This document shows, piece by piece, positions 50,563 through 59,557 of a DNA stretch of 64,000 nucleotides. A program made the translations under genes and the position numbers. The DNA lies in contig JAWSVM010000003.1 in the NCBI GenBank assembly GCA_033851915.1, positions 62,001 to 126,000 of the forward strand. Direction: 5' to 3'. How positions within the stretch are numbered: position 1 is the first letter of the stretch; every line of letters starts with the position of its first letter. The notes beneath the pieces were generated by a model that did no database searches, was not told the origin of the DNA, and saw only the letters and a program-made list of their open reading frames with translations. The stretch comes from UBA1672 sp033851915. GTDB lineage: Bacteria > Pseudomonadota > Alphaproteobacteria > Micavibrionales > Micavibrionaceae.

Positions 50563-50997
50563 ATGAGAGGGATTATCCTGAAATACATCGTTGTTTCTGC
50601 GCTGGTGATTGTCAGTGGCGCAATGTTGATGGATGTCAGCCACCATGTGCAGCGCGCCGAGCGTGATATTAAACGTCTTGATCGCGAAATTGCGCGTGAA
50701 GAAGAAAGCATTCGTGTTTTAAAGGCAGAGTGGGCGTATCTGAATAATCCTGTCCGTCTCGAAGCTTTAGCCGCGGGTTATGTTGATTTAATCTCTCCCG
50801 AAGCCGCCCAGCTTATTTCCGATATGAGTGTCATTCCCGATAATGACCCTCAATCCTCGATCTTTATCCCCAAAAGGTCGCCTTTGCATCGTGATATCTC
50901 CTATGATGCATCATCCCCAAAGCCTATTCAGGCGACTTACCCCACTAAAAACACGAATAACACCGTTCCTTCACATACAACTGGAGGCGCGCGATGA
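50563..50997 (+). CDS. ftsL: Cell division protein FtsL-like, 144 aa
   Basis: A short bitopic protein in the ftsL position. I start at ATG 50563, 1 base after the rsmH stop and with AGGGG upstream; the in-frame ATG 50545 lies inside rsmH. One membrane segment spans about 5-24 (ILKYIVVSALVIVSGAML), then a coiled coil (HVQRAERDIKRLDREIAREE) and the conserved LKAEWAYLNNPVRLEALAAG pattern. FtsL forms a complex with FtsB and FtsQ that activates FtsWI. The Pro/Ser/Thr-rich tail is variable. It overlaps ftsI by 4 bases. Confidence 0.88.
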   Translation: MRGIILKYIVVSALVIVSGAMLMDVSHHVQRAERDIKRLDREIAREEESIRVLKAEWAYLNNPVRLEALAAGYVDLISPEAAQLISDMSVIPDNDPQSSIFIPKRSPLHRDISYDASSPKPIQATYPTKNTNNTVPSHTTGGAR

Positions 50998-52739
50998 TTT
51001 GGAAACATGCACGGCGTCAAGCCATTTTGATTGATGGAGACCGCAGATCCTCAGTCTTTATGGCGCAGAGTCGTTTGTCTATTTTGGGTGTTTGCTTTGC
51101 CTTGGGCTATTTGCTGGTGATGGTGCGTTTGCTTGATCTTGCCGTTGTGCAAAATGAAGCCTTGTTCCAAGAGCCGCTGAACGCCGCTGTTGCAAGAGCG
51201 CAAGATATTAAATCTTTAACGCCACGTCGCGGTGATATCTATGATCGTCACGGATTTTTGCTGGCGACAACGCTGAAAACGCCATCTCTCTTCGTTGATC
51301 CGTCTTTGGTGTTTGATGAGGCATCCTTGATAGCATCCTTGGTGAAAATTATTCCTGATTTGAATCGCTCTAAAATGTCCTCTGTGGTGCAGGGCAAGAA
51401 CCGCTTCGGCTGGATCGCGCATAATATCACCCCCGCGCAACAGCAAGCTGTGCTGGAAATTGGCGACCCCAGCCTTGGTTTTAAATACGAGTATAAGCGT
51501 GTGTATCCGCAAGGCTCGCTCTTCGCGCATCTTGTTGGCTATACGGATCGCGATGGTCTTGGGCTGGCGGGGATCGAGCGTGGATATGATGATGTGCTAA
51601 GCGCAGGCGAAGATGTGCATCTGTCACTGGATTTACGTTTACAACATGTTGTACGCCGCGAACTTGGCACCGCAATGGAAGAGTTCACCGCTAAGGCCGG
51701 ATCGGGCATTATTCTCGATGTGCATACGGGCGAAGTTCTGGCGGGTGTGTCTTTGCCTGACTTTGATCTGAACGCGGCGGGTGATGCAGAAGACCGTGAA
51801 ATATTCAATCGCCTGACCTTGGGCGTTTATGAGCTGGGTTCTATGTTCAAGATTTTCTCAACGGCGGCGTTGTTGGAATTGCACAATGTGCCGATGAGCA
51901 AAACATTCGATGCACGTAAGCCTTTGAAAATAGGGCGTTTCACGATCAGTGATTATCACGCCAAGAAACGCGTTTTGACAATTCCTGAAGTTTTCATGTA
52001 TTCTTCGAATATCGGCAGTGCCTTGATGGGGCAGATGATTGGCGGCAAAGCGTTACGTGCGTTTTATGCCGACCTTGGTTTACTGGATGCGATGCGTTTT
52101 GATATTCGTGAAATCGGGCGGCCAATCGTGCCCAAGATATGGCGTAAATCAACAACCTTAACCGCATCTTATGGTCATGGCTTGGCGACAACGCCATTGC
52201 AGATGAGCGCAGCGGTGGCCTCTATTGTTAATGGCGGCATGGCGGTTCACCCTGTATTGATAAAAGTTGATGAGGGTGCGATTGCGCAGACCGATGTGCG
52301 GGTGATTTCCGAGGAAACATCAGAGAAAATGAGAAAACTCTTGCGCCTTGTTGTGACCAAAGGCACAGGCAGAAATGCGGATGTTAAGGGCTATGCTCTT
52401 GGCGGCAAAACAGGTACGGCAGAGAAAAGCGTTGGCGGATATTACCGTCGTGACAAGCTGATATCTTCATTTGTTGGTGCGTTCCCGATGGATAATCCGC
52501 GCTATGTTTTGATGGTGATGGTGGACGAACCGCACGGGAATAAGAAAAGTTATGGCTATGCTACGGCTGGCTGGGTTGCTGCACCTGCGGTGAAGCGTAT
52601 TTTGACATCTATGGCGTCTATCCTTGGTTTACCCGCGGATAAATATGATGCCGATAATGATATGGCCGTGAGTCTAGAGCCATATATCCACGATAAAAAG
52701 AAAAAGAAAATAGGAGAAAAAAGTCTTGTCTCATACTGA
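50994..52739 (+). CDS. ftsI: Division-specific transpeptidase FtsI (PBP3), 581 aa
   Basis: A class B penicillin-binding protein that cross-links septal peptidoglycan. One N-terminal membrane anchor lies near 28-47 (LSILGVCFALGYLLVMVRLL). The pedestal contains RRGDIYDRHGFLLATTL and GLAGIERGYDD. Transpeptidase motifs are SMFK (SxxK, in ELGSMFKIFS, near 283), SSN (in MYSSNIGSALMG) and KTG (in LGGKTGTAEK, near 467). All catalytic residues are intact. It overlaps murE by 14 bases. Confidence 0.96.
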   Translation: MIWKHARRQAILIDGDRRSSVFMAQSRLSILGVCFALGYLLVMVRLLDLAVVQNEALFQEPLNAAVARAQDIKSLTPRRGDIYDRHGFLLATTLKTPSLFVDPSLVFDEASLIASLVKIIPDLNRSKMSSVVQGKNRFGWIAHNITPAQQQAVLEIGDPSLGFKYEYKRVYPQGSLFAHLVGYTDRDGLGLAGIERGYDDVLSAGEDVHLSLDLRLQHVVRRELGTAMEEFTAKAGSGIILDVHTGEVLAGVSLPDFDLNAAGDAEDREIFNRLTLGVYELGSMFKIFSTAALLELHNVPMSKTFDARKPLKIGRFTISDYHAKKRVLTIPEVFMYSSNIGSALMGQMIGGKALRAFYADLGLLDAMRFDIREIGRPIVPKIWRKSTTLTASYGHGLATTPLQMSAAVASIVNGGMAVHPVLIKVDEGAIAQTDVRVISEETSEKMRKLLRLVVTKGTGRNADVKGYALGGKTGTAEKSVGGYYRRDKLISSFVGAFPMDNPRYVLMVMVDEPHGNKKSYGYATAGWVAAPAVKRILTSMASILGLPADKYDADNDMAVSLEPYIHDKKKKKIGEKSLVSY

Positions 52740-54129
52740 GTTTGATATTCAATCTTTAAAAGGTGTTGCGCAGGATAACCGTCAGGTTAAGGCGGGGTAT
52801 TTGTTTGCAGCGCTTCAAGGGGAGCATGCGGATGGGCGCGATTATATTGATGACGCGTTAGAACGCGGCGCGACTGTGATTTTGTCTGATGAGGACGTGC
52901 TTTTACCTGAAGCCTCGAATGTAATCGTGATAATCGATGATGAGCCACGTAAAAAATTCAGCCATATCGTCGCGGAATTTTACAAAGAGCAACCAAAGCA
53001 TATCCTTGCTGTGGGTGGTACAAATGGCAAAACATCTGTCGCGTATTTTGTTAATCAATTATGGACAGCGTTAGGTAAAAAATCGTTCTATTACGGCACT
53101 ATATCTGGCACTATGACAACATTGCCGCCTGTTTTGATGCATGAAATGCTTGCACAATTGTCAGGGGATGGTGTGACCCATGTCGCCTTGGAAGCCTCCA
53201 GTCAAGGGTTGGAGCAATACCGTATGGATGGTGTACGCGTTAATATTGCGGCCTTCACCAGTTTCTCGCAAGATCATCTGGATTATCATATCAGTATGGA
53301 TGCGTATCTGGCGGCGAAGTTACGCCTGTTCTCTGATCTTCTGGCTGATGATGGTGTCGCGGTTCTCAATGCCGATATCCCTGAATATGAGCCACTATTA
53401 TCTGTATGTCAGGCGCGCGGCGTACGTGTGTTGTCGTATGGCGAAAAGGGCGAGGATATTAAACTCGTCTCTCGTCAAACTGTAGAAAATGCGCAGGATA
53501 TAAAGATTGAAATTGCGGGGCAGAGCTACGCTGTTTCTCTGCCATTGGTCGGGCAATTTCAGGTGATGAATGCTCTGTGTGCGCTGGCCTGTGTTTTGGC
53601 GCAAGATTCTGAGAATGCTGAAGAATTAACCAAACTTCTCAGTAAATTAGAACCCGTTCCCGGACGCTTGCAAGTGATCACAAATGGCACGTTTCATGCT
53701 TATGTTGATTATGCACATACACCTGATGCGCTGGAAAATGTGTTGGCCGCGCTACGTCCACATACAAAAGGGCGTTTGCTTTGTGTCTTTGGGTGTGGCG
53801 GTGATCGCGATACGACAAAACGTGCGGTGATGGGGGAGATTGTCTCTCGTTTAGCGGATGTGGCCATTGTCACAGATGATAATCCGCGCAGTGAAAACCC
53901 TGCCGCCATCCGTAAAGAAGTTTTAAGCCAAATGGATGGCAAAGCTCATGAAATTGCGGATCGGCATGAAGCCATAGAATTTGCCGTTCAACAAATGAAC
54001 CAAAACGATATTTTACTCGTCGCCGGAAAAGGGCACGAGCAAGGTCAGACCTTCGATGGGGTTACTCACCCTTTTGATGATGTGTGTGAAGTCAATAATG
54101 CATTGCGTAACGTTGTGAAGAGTAAATAA
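52726..54129 (+). CDS. murE: UDP-MurNAc-tripeptide ligase MurE (meso-diaminopimelate type), 467 aa
   Basis: It adds the third stem-peptide residue. The start codon is TTG 52726, 9 bases after AGGAG, inside the end of ftsI. Domains: N-terminal UDP-binding (AGYLFAALQGEHADGRDYI), ATPase centre GGTNGKTSVAYFVNQ (about 95-109), FTSFSQDHLDYHISMDAY, DYAHTPDALENVL, and C-terminal DNPRSENPAAI, where DNPR is the meso-DAP recognition motif. So the cell wall probably carries meso-DAP, the Gram-negative type. Confidence 0.95.
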   Translation: MSHTEFDIQSLKGVAQDNRQVKAGYLFAALQGEHADGRDYIDDALERGATVILSDEDVLLPEASNVIVIIDDEPRKKFSHIVAEFYKEQPKHILAVGGTNGKTSVAYFVNQLWTALGKKSFYYGTISGTMTTLPPVLMHEMLAQLSGDGVTHVALEASSQGLEQYRMDGVRVNIAAFTSFSQDHLDYHISMDAYLAAKLRLFSDLLADDGVAVLNADIPEYEPLLSVCQARGVRVLSYGEKGEDIKLVSRQTVENAQDIKIEIAGQSYAVSLPLVGQFQVMNALCALACVLAQDSENAEELTKLLSKLEPVPGRLQVITNGTFHAYVDYAHTPDALENVLAALRPHTKGRLLCVFGCGGDRDTTKRAVMGEIVSRLADVAIVTDDNPRSENPAAIRKEVLSQMDGKAHEIADRHEAIEFAVQQMNQNDILLVAGKGHEQGQTFDGVTHPFDDVCEVNNALRNVVKSK

Positions 54130-54141
54130 GGAATAAACTAA

Positions 54142-54600
54142 ATGATTAAGAATAACCGCTATTACTGGTCTCATCTAAAGACAAAGACCGTGACGGTTCG
54201 GGTTGCACCGAGGCAAAAACAGCGCGGCATCGTATTTCGCGTGAATAATATGATTGATCTGGGTAATGGTCGCCAAACTGTTATGCTGGAGCATGTAGAT
54301 TTCCCGCAAACCTATCACAGGCGTAACGGCAATAACGATGTCGCCGTGCCATTTCGCATGGGAAACATGGATTTCATCTATGCGTCACCCGGACAGCCGA
54401 AGCTACAGAATGTGCATAATTTACTTTCTACGCTTTACAAAAATGATGAAGTTGAGAAAATAGTAGCAGATGTTTTATCGCCGGGTGACTTGCTGATCTT
54501 TAAACAAGAGGGTAAGTCTATGAAGATCAAAATGATTGAAGCGTTAAGAATCGTAAAAGCAAACTCTTACAAGAAGAATAAATCCACACATGCTCTATAG
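54142..54600 (+). CDS. Unknown 152-aa protein in the murF slot of the dcw cluster
   Basis: An AAGGA site at about 54129-54133 precedes ATG 54142, 12 bases after murE, and the stop overlaps mraY by 11 bases, so it is a real member of the operon. The chain is soluble and basic, with no signal peptide or membrane segment: TVTVRVAPRQKQRGIVFRVN, GRQTVMLEHVDFPQTYHR, MGNMDFIYASPGQPKL, VADVLSPGDLLIFKQEGKSM, ending in Lys-rich NSYKKNKSTHAL. None of the Mur-ligase motifs is present, so it is not a remnant of murF. I do not recognise the family. Position suggests a link to cell-wall synthesis or division. Confidence 0.85.
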   Translation: MIKNNRYYWSHLKTKTVTVRVAPRQKQRGIVFRVNNMIDLGNGRQTVMLEHVDFPQTYHRRNGNNDVAVPFRMGNMDFIYASPGQPKLQNVHNLLSTLYKNDEVEKIVADVLSPGDLLIFKQEGKSMKIKMIEALRIVKANSYKKNKSTHAL

Positions 54601-55675
54601 TTTATTAACTCCATATGCCGATCAGTTCCTATTCTTTGACCTGTTTCGTTCCGTAACATTCAGGACAGGCATGTCGATCGGCACGGCGTTGATTATATGT
54701 TTCTTGATTGCCAAGCCGATGATTAAATGGTTGAAAATAAAGCAAAAAGAGGGGCAGCCTATCCGTGAAGACGGGCCGGAATCTCATTTTAAAAAGGCAG
54801 GTACGCCAACAATGGGCGGTCTTATGATCTTGATTTCTGTGTGTATCAGCACGCTTTTATGGGCGGATTTATCAAACCCGTTTGTTTGGTATGCGTTGCT
54901 GATTATGGTTGGATATGGGGCAATCGGTTTTGCCGATGATTATTTAAAGCTTACAAAACGCAACACAAAAGGCCTGTCGGGCAGAATTAAAATTCTGGCG
55001 CAAATCATTATCGGAACCGTTGTAACTGTAGGCATTATGGACGCTTTACCTGCGGATCTTTCAACGCATGTTGCGCCGCCGTTTTTCAAAGACGTTTTGA
55101 TTAACCTGTCATGGTTCTTTATTCCGTGGTCGCTGATTGTGATTATTGGTGCGTCTAATGCGGTGAATTTAACCGATGGCTTGGATGGCTTGGCCATTGT
55201 GCCTGTTGCGATTGCGGCGGGCTGTTTTGGTTTGATTGCTTATCTGGTCGGGCATGTTGACTTCTCACAATATCTGTATTTGCACCGTGTGCCGGGCACT
55301 GAAGAACTCGCCATTATCTGTGGCGCATTGATTGGCGGAGCGATGGGCTTCCTTTGGTATAACGCGCCGCCTGCAGCCATTTTCATGGGTGACACAGGAT
55401 CTCTTGCAATGGGTGGCTTACTTGGCGCAATGGCGGTGATGACAAAGCACGAGATTGTACTGGCGATTATTGGTGGCTTATTCGTTGTTGAGACGGTCTC
55501 CGTGATTGTGCAGGTGGTGTCCTTTAAGCTAACGGGGAAGCGGGTTTTTGCCATGGCCCCGTTGCATCATCACTTCGAAAAAAAGGGCTGGTCAGAGCCA
55601 ACAATCGTTATTCGGTTCTGGATTATCGCCGTTATTTTAGCTTTGGTTGGACTCGCAACGCTTAAACTGCGATAA
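54590..55675 (+). CDS. mraY: Phospho-MurNAc-pentapeptide transferase MraY, 361 aa
   Basis: It makes lipid I on the inner membrane from UDP-MurNAc-pentapeptide and undecaprenyl phosphate. About ten membrane segments are visible. Diagnostic motifs are ESHFKKAGTPTMGGLMIL, IGFADDYLKLTKRNTKGLSG with the catalytic DD, GASNAVNLTDGLDGLAI, FMGDTGSLAMGGLLG and MAPLHHHFEKKGWSEPTIV. Length matches the family. Confidence 0.97.
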   Translation: MLYSLLTPYADQFLFFDLFRSVTFRTGMSIGTALIICFLIAKPMIKWLKIKQKEGQPIREDGPESHFKKAGTPTMGGLMILISVCISTLLWADLSNPFVWYALLIMVGYGAIGFADDYLKLTKRNTKGLSGRIKILAQIIIGTVVTVGIMDALPADLSTHVAPPFFKDVLINLSWFFIPWSLIVIIGASNAVNLTDGLDGLAIVPVAIAAGCFGLIAYLVGHVDFSQYLYLHRVPGTEELAIICGALIGGAMGFLWYNAPPAAIFMGDTGSLAMGGLLGAMAVMTKHEIVLAIIGGLFVVETVSVIVQVVSFKLTGKRVFAMAPLHHHFEKKGWSEPTIVIRFWIIAVILALVGLATLKLR

Positions 55676-55709
55676 TGACGTTATATTTATATAGTTGTGT
55701 GAGATGCAT

Positions 55710-57116
55710 ATGACCGAGATTTTAGATTTTGTCAAAGCTCTTTCCGGTAAGCCTATTTTGGTTTTCGGGCTTGGTCGTACGGGTATGTCCGTGATAAAGG
55801 CTTTGAAAAAAGCGGGTGCGACTATCGTTGCGGGCGATGATAATGCAGAGAATATCGCACTTGCCAAAGATATGGGCGTTGAGTTGCTGGAAGGTAATGA
55901 TCGCGCTTTTTCAGACTATGCATTTCTGCTGCTTTCGCCGGGTATTCCTCTGACGCATCCACAACCTCATGATATTGTACTTAAAGCGCAAGAAGCCGAT
56001 CTTGATATCATCTGTGATATCGAATTATTCTATCGCATATTCTCTGATCGCAAAACCATAGGCGTGACAGGCACAAACGGCAAATCTACATCGACAACGC
56101 TCATCCACCATATTCTCGAAGAGTGCGGTAAAACGGCGTTGCTTGGTGGAAATATAGGCACAGCAGTTTTTGAACTGGATGTTAGTGATAAGAATGCATG
56201 GATTGTGCTGGAAATTTCATCGTTTCAGATGGATCTCTGCCCGACATTCAGACCCGATATCTCTGTTGTCTTAAATTTAACGCCCGACCATATAGATCGC
56301 CATGGAGATATGGATCACTATATGGAAGTGAAAGAACGCATCGTTGAGCTGAGCAAAAGCAGCACTGATAACGTCGCCATCATTTGCAGTGATGATATGC
56401 ATACGCAGCGCATATATGATCGTGCAAAAGATTTAGCGTTGCGTGATATCATCGAGGTTTCAACACTGAAATCTTTGTCTGATGGTGTGTATGTTGAGGA
56501 TGAGTGGCTCTATGATACTTCGGAAGATGGTGATGTAAAGGTCGGCGATTTGTCTACAATCCCCAGTTTACGAGGGATTCACAATTACCAAAATGCGGCT
56601 TGTGCCTATGCAGCCTTACGCAAAATTGGTATCGCAGCAGAGGATATCTGGCGCGCGATGAATACTTTCCCCGGGCTTAATCATCGTCAATATCTTGTGC
56701 GCACGATTAATGGTGTGTCCTATGTGAATGACAGTAAATCAACCAACGCGGCGTCTGCTGCGGTTGCGCTTGGTTGCCGGCATAATGTGTATTGGATTGT
56801 CGGTGGACGGCAAAAGAAGACAGGCCTTGATGGGTTGGAGGAATTCTTCCCGCACCTCAAGCATGTTTTCTTGATTGGCGAATCAACAGAAGATTTTGCT
56901 AGCTGGTTTGATAATTATGGTCTGGATTATACGCGGTGCTATAATTTGGAAAAGGCGGTTGCCGAAGCACATGATATGGCGCAGGAAAACCGTGGACAAC
57001 CGGGCGGTGCAGGGGTGGTTTTGCTTTCACCTGCTTGCGCGTCATTCGATCAGTTTAAATCCTTTGAAGATCGTGGTGATAAATTCACGGCTTTTGTGAA
57101 GGCTCTAGAAGAATAA
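55710..57116 (+). CDS. murD: UDP-MurNAc-L-alanine:D-glutamate ligase MurD, 468 aa
   Basis: It adds D-Glu as the second stem residue. I choose ATG 55710 (MTEILDFVKAL); an in-frame ATG 55704 and a TTG 55695 lie just upstream. Motifs are ILVFGLGRTGMSVIKAL (N-terminal Rossmann-like), SPGIPLTHP, IGVTGTNGKSTSTTLI (ATP-binding), LGGNIGTAVFEL, LEISSFQMDL, LNLTPDHIDRHGDM and VNDSKSTNAASA with GGRQKKTGLDGL. Domain order and length are normal. Confidence 0.96.
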   Translation: MTEILDFVKALSGKPILVFGLGRTGMSVIKALKKAGATIVAGDDNAENIALAKDMGVELLEGNDRAFSDYAFLLLSPGIPLTHPQPHDIVLKAQEADLDIICDIELFYRIFSDRKTIGVTGTNGKSTSTTLIHHILEECGKTALLGGNIGTAVFELDVSDKNAWIVLEISSFQMDLCPTFRPDISVVLNLTPDHIDRHGDMDHYMEVKERIVELSKSSTDNVAIICSDDMHTQRIYDRAKDLALRDIIEVSTLKSLSDGVYVEDEWLYDTSEDGDVKVGDLSTIPSLRGIHNYQNAACAYAALRKIGIAAEDIWRAMNTFPGLNHRQYLVRTINGVSYVNDSKSTNAASAAVALGCRHNVYWIVGGRQKKTGLDGLEEFFPHLKHVFLIGESTEDFASWFDNYGLDYTRCYNLEKAVAEAHDMAQENRGQPGGAGVVLLSPACASFDQFKSFEDRGDKFTAFVKALEE

Positions 57117-57150
57117 CCTCAAGAATAAATTCAGAATAAATCAAAATAAT

Positions 57151-58425
57151 ATGCCTGAAACAGATACAGCCCTCTCTTCCACTCAATCCCGATCACAGCC
57201 ACAGGCGTTTTCACGGATGGATCGTTCCTTTCTGGGCGCATGGTGGTGGACAGTGGATCGTGCGATGCTTGGCTGCATCATGGCGTTGTTGGTGTTTGGC
57301 ATTGCTTTGGTTGCAACCTCCAGCCCTGCTGTCGCCCAAAAAATAGGGGTGAGTGATTATCATTTTATCAAAAAGCACATCATATTTTTGGTGCCGACCT
57401 TGTTTCTGATTATTGGCGGGTCAATGTTAAGCCCGCGCTATGTCTGGCGTTTCGCCAGTCTGGTTCTGCTGGGTGGGTGCATTATGATGGTGCTGGTTCT
57501 GTTCTTCGGAGTAGAGGAAAAGGGCGCACGCCGCTGGATTAGTATTCTTGGATTTTCGCTGCAACCCAGTGAATTTGTGAAACCCGCCTTTGTGGTGGTT
57601 GCCGCGTGGCTGATCGCATTACAGAAGAAATCAATTCAGAAGGTAAACAGCTATCAACCTGATGCGAAAAAAGATGGCACTTTTCCGGGCTATTATATTG
57701 CCGTTGGGCTGTATTTTATTTTATTGGCTTTGCTGATTATGCAACCTGATCTGGGGATGAGCATTGTTCTAACCACAGTCTTCGCCGTTCAAATTTTTAT
57801 CGCAGGATTGCGCTTTCGCTACATGGCGGTGCTGTTCGCCATTGGGTCGGCAGGGCTTGTCGCGGCATATTTCTCTCTCCATCATGTACGCAGCCGTATG
57901 GATCGGTTCTTTAACCCAGACAGCGGTGATAATTATCAGGTGGAGGCTTCTTTAGCGGCAATTAAAAAGGGCGGCATTATTGGTGTTGGGCCAGGGCAGG
58001 GCGTAGAGAAAATTAATTTACCTGATGCACATGCCGATTTTACATTCTCTGTGTTGGTGGAGGAAGGTGGCATTGCCTTTGCGGCGATACTTATCGCGCT
58101 GTTCCTGTTTATTTTATTACGTGGATTCAAGAGATTACAAGACACGCATGATGTGTTCTCAGTGCTTGCCGCGGGGGGCTTATTGGCGATGTTCAGCATC
58201 CAGTCCTTAATCCATATGGGGTCCAGCGTAAATCTATTACCTGCCAAGGGCATGACTTTGCCTTTTATTAGCTATGGTGGCTCTTCTATGATATCCATGG
58301 GGATAGCGATGGGGATGGTGCTGGCCTTAACCCGTCAAAAAGGGCGAACATCCATTGCGCGTAGTTCTATGACAATGCGCCGCAGCCTAAATAGAGACGC
58401 GGATAAGAGTGCAGAAAATGAGTGA
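57151..58425 (+). CDS. ftsW: Septal peptidoglycan polymerase FtsW (SEDS family), 424 aa
   Basis: It polymerises glycan strands from lipid II with FtsI. Ten membrane segments can be traced, starting after the alphaproteobacterial-type LGAWWWTVDRAMLGC. Family motifs are FGVEEKGARRWISIL, LQPSEFVKPAFVVVAAWL, MQPDLGMSIVLTTV and FISYGGSSMISMGIAMGMVL. The ribosome site before ATG 57151 is weak. The stop overlaps murG by 8 bases. Confidence 0.95.
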   Translation: MPETDTALSSTQSRSQPQAFSRMDRSFLGAWWWTVDRAMLGCIMALLVFGIALVATSSPAVAQKIGVSDYHFIKKHIIFLVPTLFLIIGGSMLSPRYVWRFASLVLLGGCIMMVLVLFFGVEEKGARRWISILGFSLQPSEFVKPAFVVVAAWLIALQKKSIQKVNSYQPDAKKDGTFPGYYIAVGLYFILLALLIMQPDLGMSIVLTTVFAVQIFIAGLRFRYMAVLFAIGSAGLVAAYFSLHHVRSRMDRFFNPDSGDNYQVEASLAAIKKGGIIGVGPGQGVEKINLPDAHADFTFSVLVEEGGIAFAAILIALFLFILLRGFKRLQDTHDVFSVLAAGGLLAMFSIQSLIHMGSSVNLLPAKGMTLPFISYGGSSMISMGIAMGMVLALTRQKGRTSIARSSMTMRRSLNRDADKSAENE

Positions 58426-59527
58426 TAAGCAATATTTCGTTTTAATCAGTGCAGGTGGTACGGGCGGCCATATGAGCCCCGCCAGTGCGTTGGTCAGCGA
58501 TCTGTTGGCGCGTGGATATCGTGTTGAGTTGATGACAGATAATCGCGGCGCAAAATTTTCTTCCATGTTTGAGGGGGTGAAAACCCATGTTGTAAAATCC
58601 GGCACGATTGGCGTGGGAATCATGGGCAAAATCAAGGGCGTTGTGAATTTGAGTCTGGGTATTGTTCATGCTCTGACGCTTGTCAAATCTTTGAAGCCAG
58701 ATCTTGTGATTGGCTTTGGTGGCTATCCTTCTGTTCCGGGTGTATTCGCGGCACAAAAGTTAAATATTCTAACAATATTGCACGAGCAAAATGCCATTAT
58801 CGGTAAGGCCAATGTTTTCTTGGCACCAAATGCAGAGCGTATCGCTTTGTCTGCTGATAATACAACAGGCCTTGATCGTGAAGAAACCTTTCGCAGTGTG
58901 ATTACCGGCAACCCTGTACGTCCTGAAATATCAGTGCTTCACGATATTGAATATCCGCCTTTCTCTGATACGGATGATATGCATATCTTAGTGATGGGCG
59001 GGTCGCTTGGCGCAACAGTGTTCAGTGAAATTGTCCCCCAAACTTTGGCTCAATTGCCGGGGGAATATCGCAAGCGTTTGAAAATAGTGCAGCAATGCCG
59101 CGCCGTAGACATTGATAGTGTTCGCGCGGCTTATCAGGATGCAGGCATTGATGCCACGCTCGCCACATTTTTTGATGATGTCGCGGGGGAGCTGACAAAA
59201 GCGCATTTGGTTATTGCTCGTTCAGGTGCCAGCACCGTGGCAGAGGTCAGCGTTGCTGGCCGTCCTGCTATTTATGTGCCTTACCCGCATCATAAAGATC
59301 AGCAACAAAAAAAGAATGCCAACGCTGTTGCCGATGTTGGCGGCGCGTGGGTGATGACGGAGGCCGGCTTTACGCAAGAGGCACTCCTCACCAGAATAGA
59401 AACATTCTTTCAAAATCCGGGCAGCTTGTCTCGCGCTGCGGTGCATGCTAAAGAATGCGGGAAGCCCGATGCAGCGAAAAAGCTCGGTAATTTGGTTACC
59501 GCAATTATGGCGGATCTTTCAAGCTAA
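58418..59527 (+). CDS. murG: Lipid II synthase MurG (GlcNAc transferase), 369 aa
   Basis: A GT-B glycosyltransferase at the inner membrane that converts lipid I to lipid II. I start at ATG 58418 (MSDKQYFVLISAGGTGGHMS), overlapping ftsW; the GTG at 58409 would add three residues. Motifs are SAGGTGGHMSPASAL (G-loop 1), GFGGYPSVPGVFAAQ, LHEQNAIIGKAN, LVMGGSLGATVFSEIVP (C-domain start), HLVIARSGASTVAEVSVAG and PYPHHKDQQQKKNA (UDP-GlcNAc site). Confidence 0.96.
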   Translation: MSDKQYFVLISAGGTGGHMSPASALVSDLLARGYRVELMTDNRGAKFSSMFEGVKTHVVKSGTIGVGIMGKIKGVVNLSLGIVHALTLVKSLKPDLVIGFGGYPSVPGVFAAQKLNILTILHEQNAIIGKANVFLAPNAERIALSADNTTGLDREETFRSVITGNPVRPEISVLHDIEYPPFSDTDDMHILVMGGSLGATVFSEIVPQTLAQLPGEYRKRLKIVQQCRAVDIDSVRAAYQDAGIDATLATFFDDVAGELTKAHLVIARSGASTVAEVSVAGRPAIYVPYPHHKDQQQKKNANAVADVGGAWVMTEAGFTQEALLTRIETFFQNPGSLSRAAVHAKECGKPDAAKKLGNLVTAIMADLSS

Positions 59528-59557
59528 CGAATACTCTAATGAAGAGGTGCACACCAC

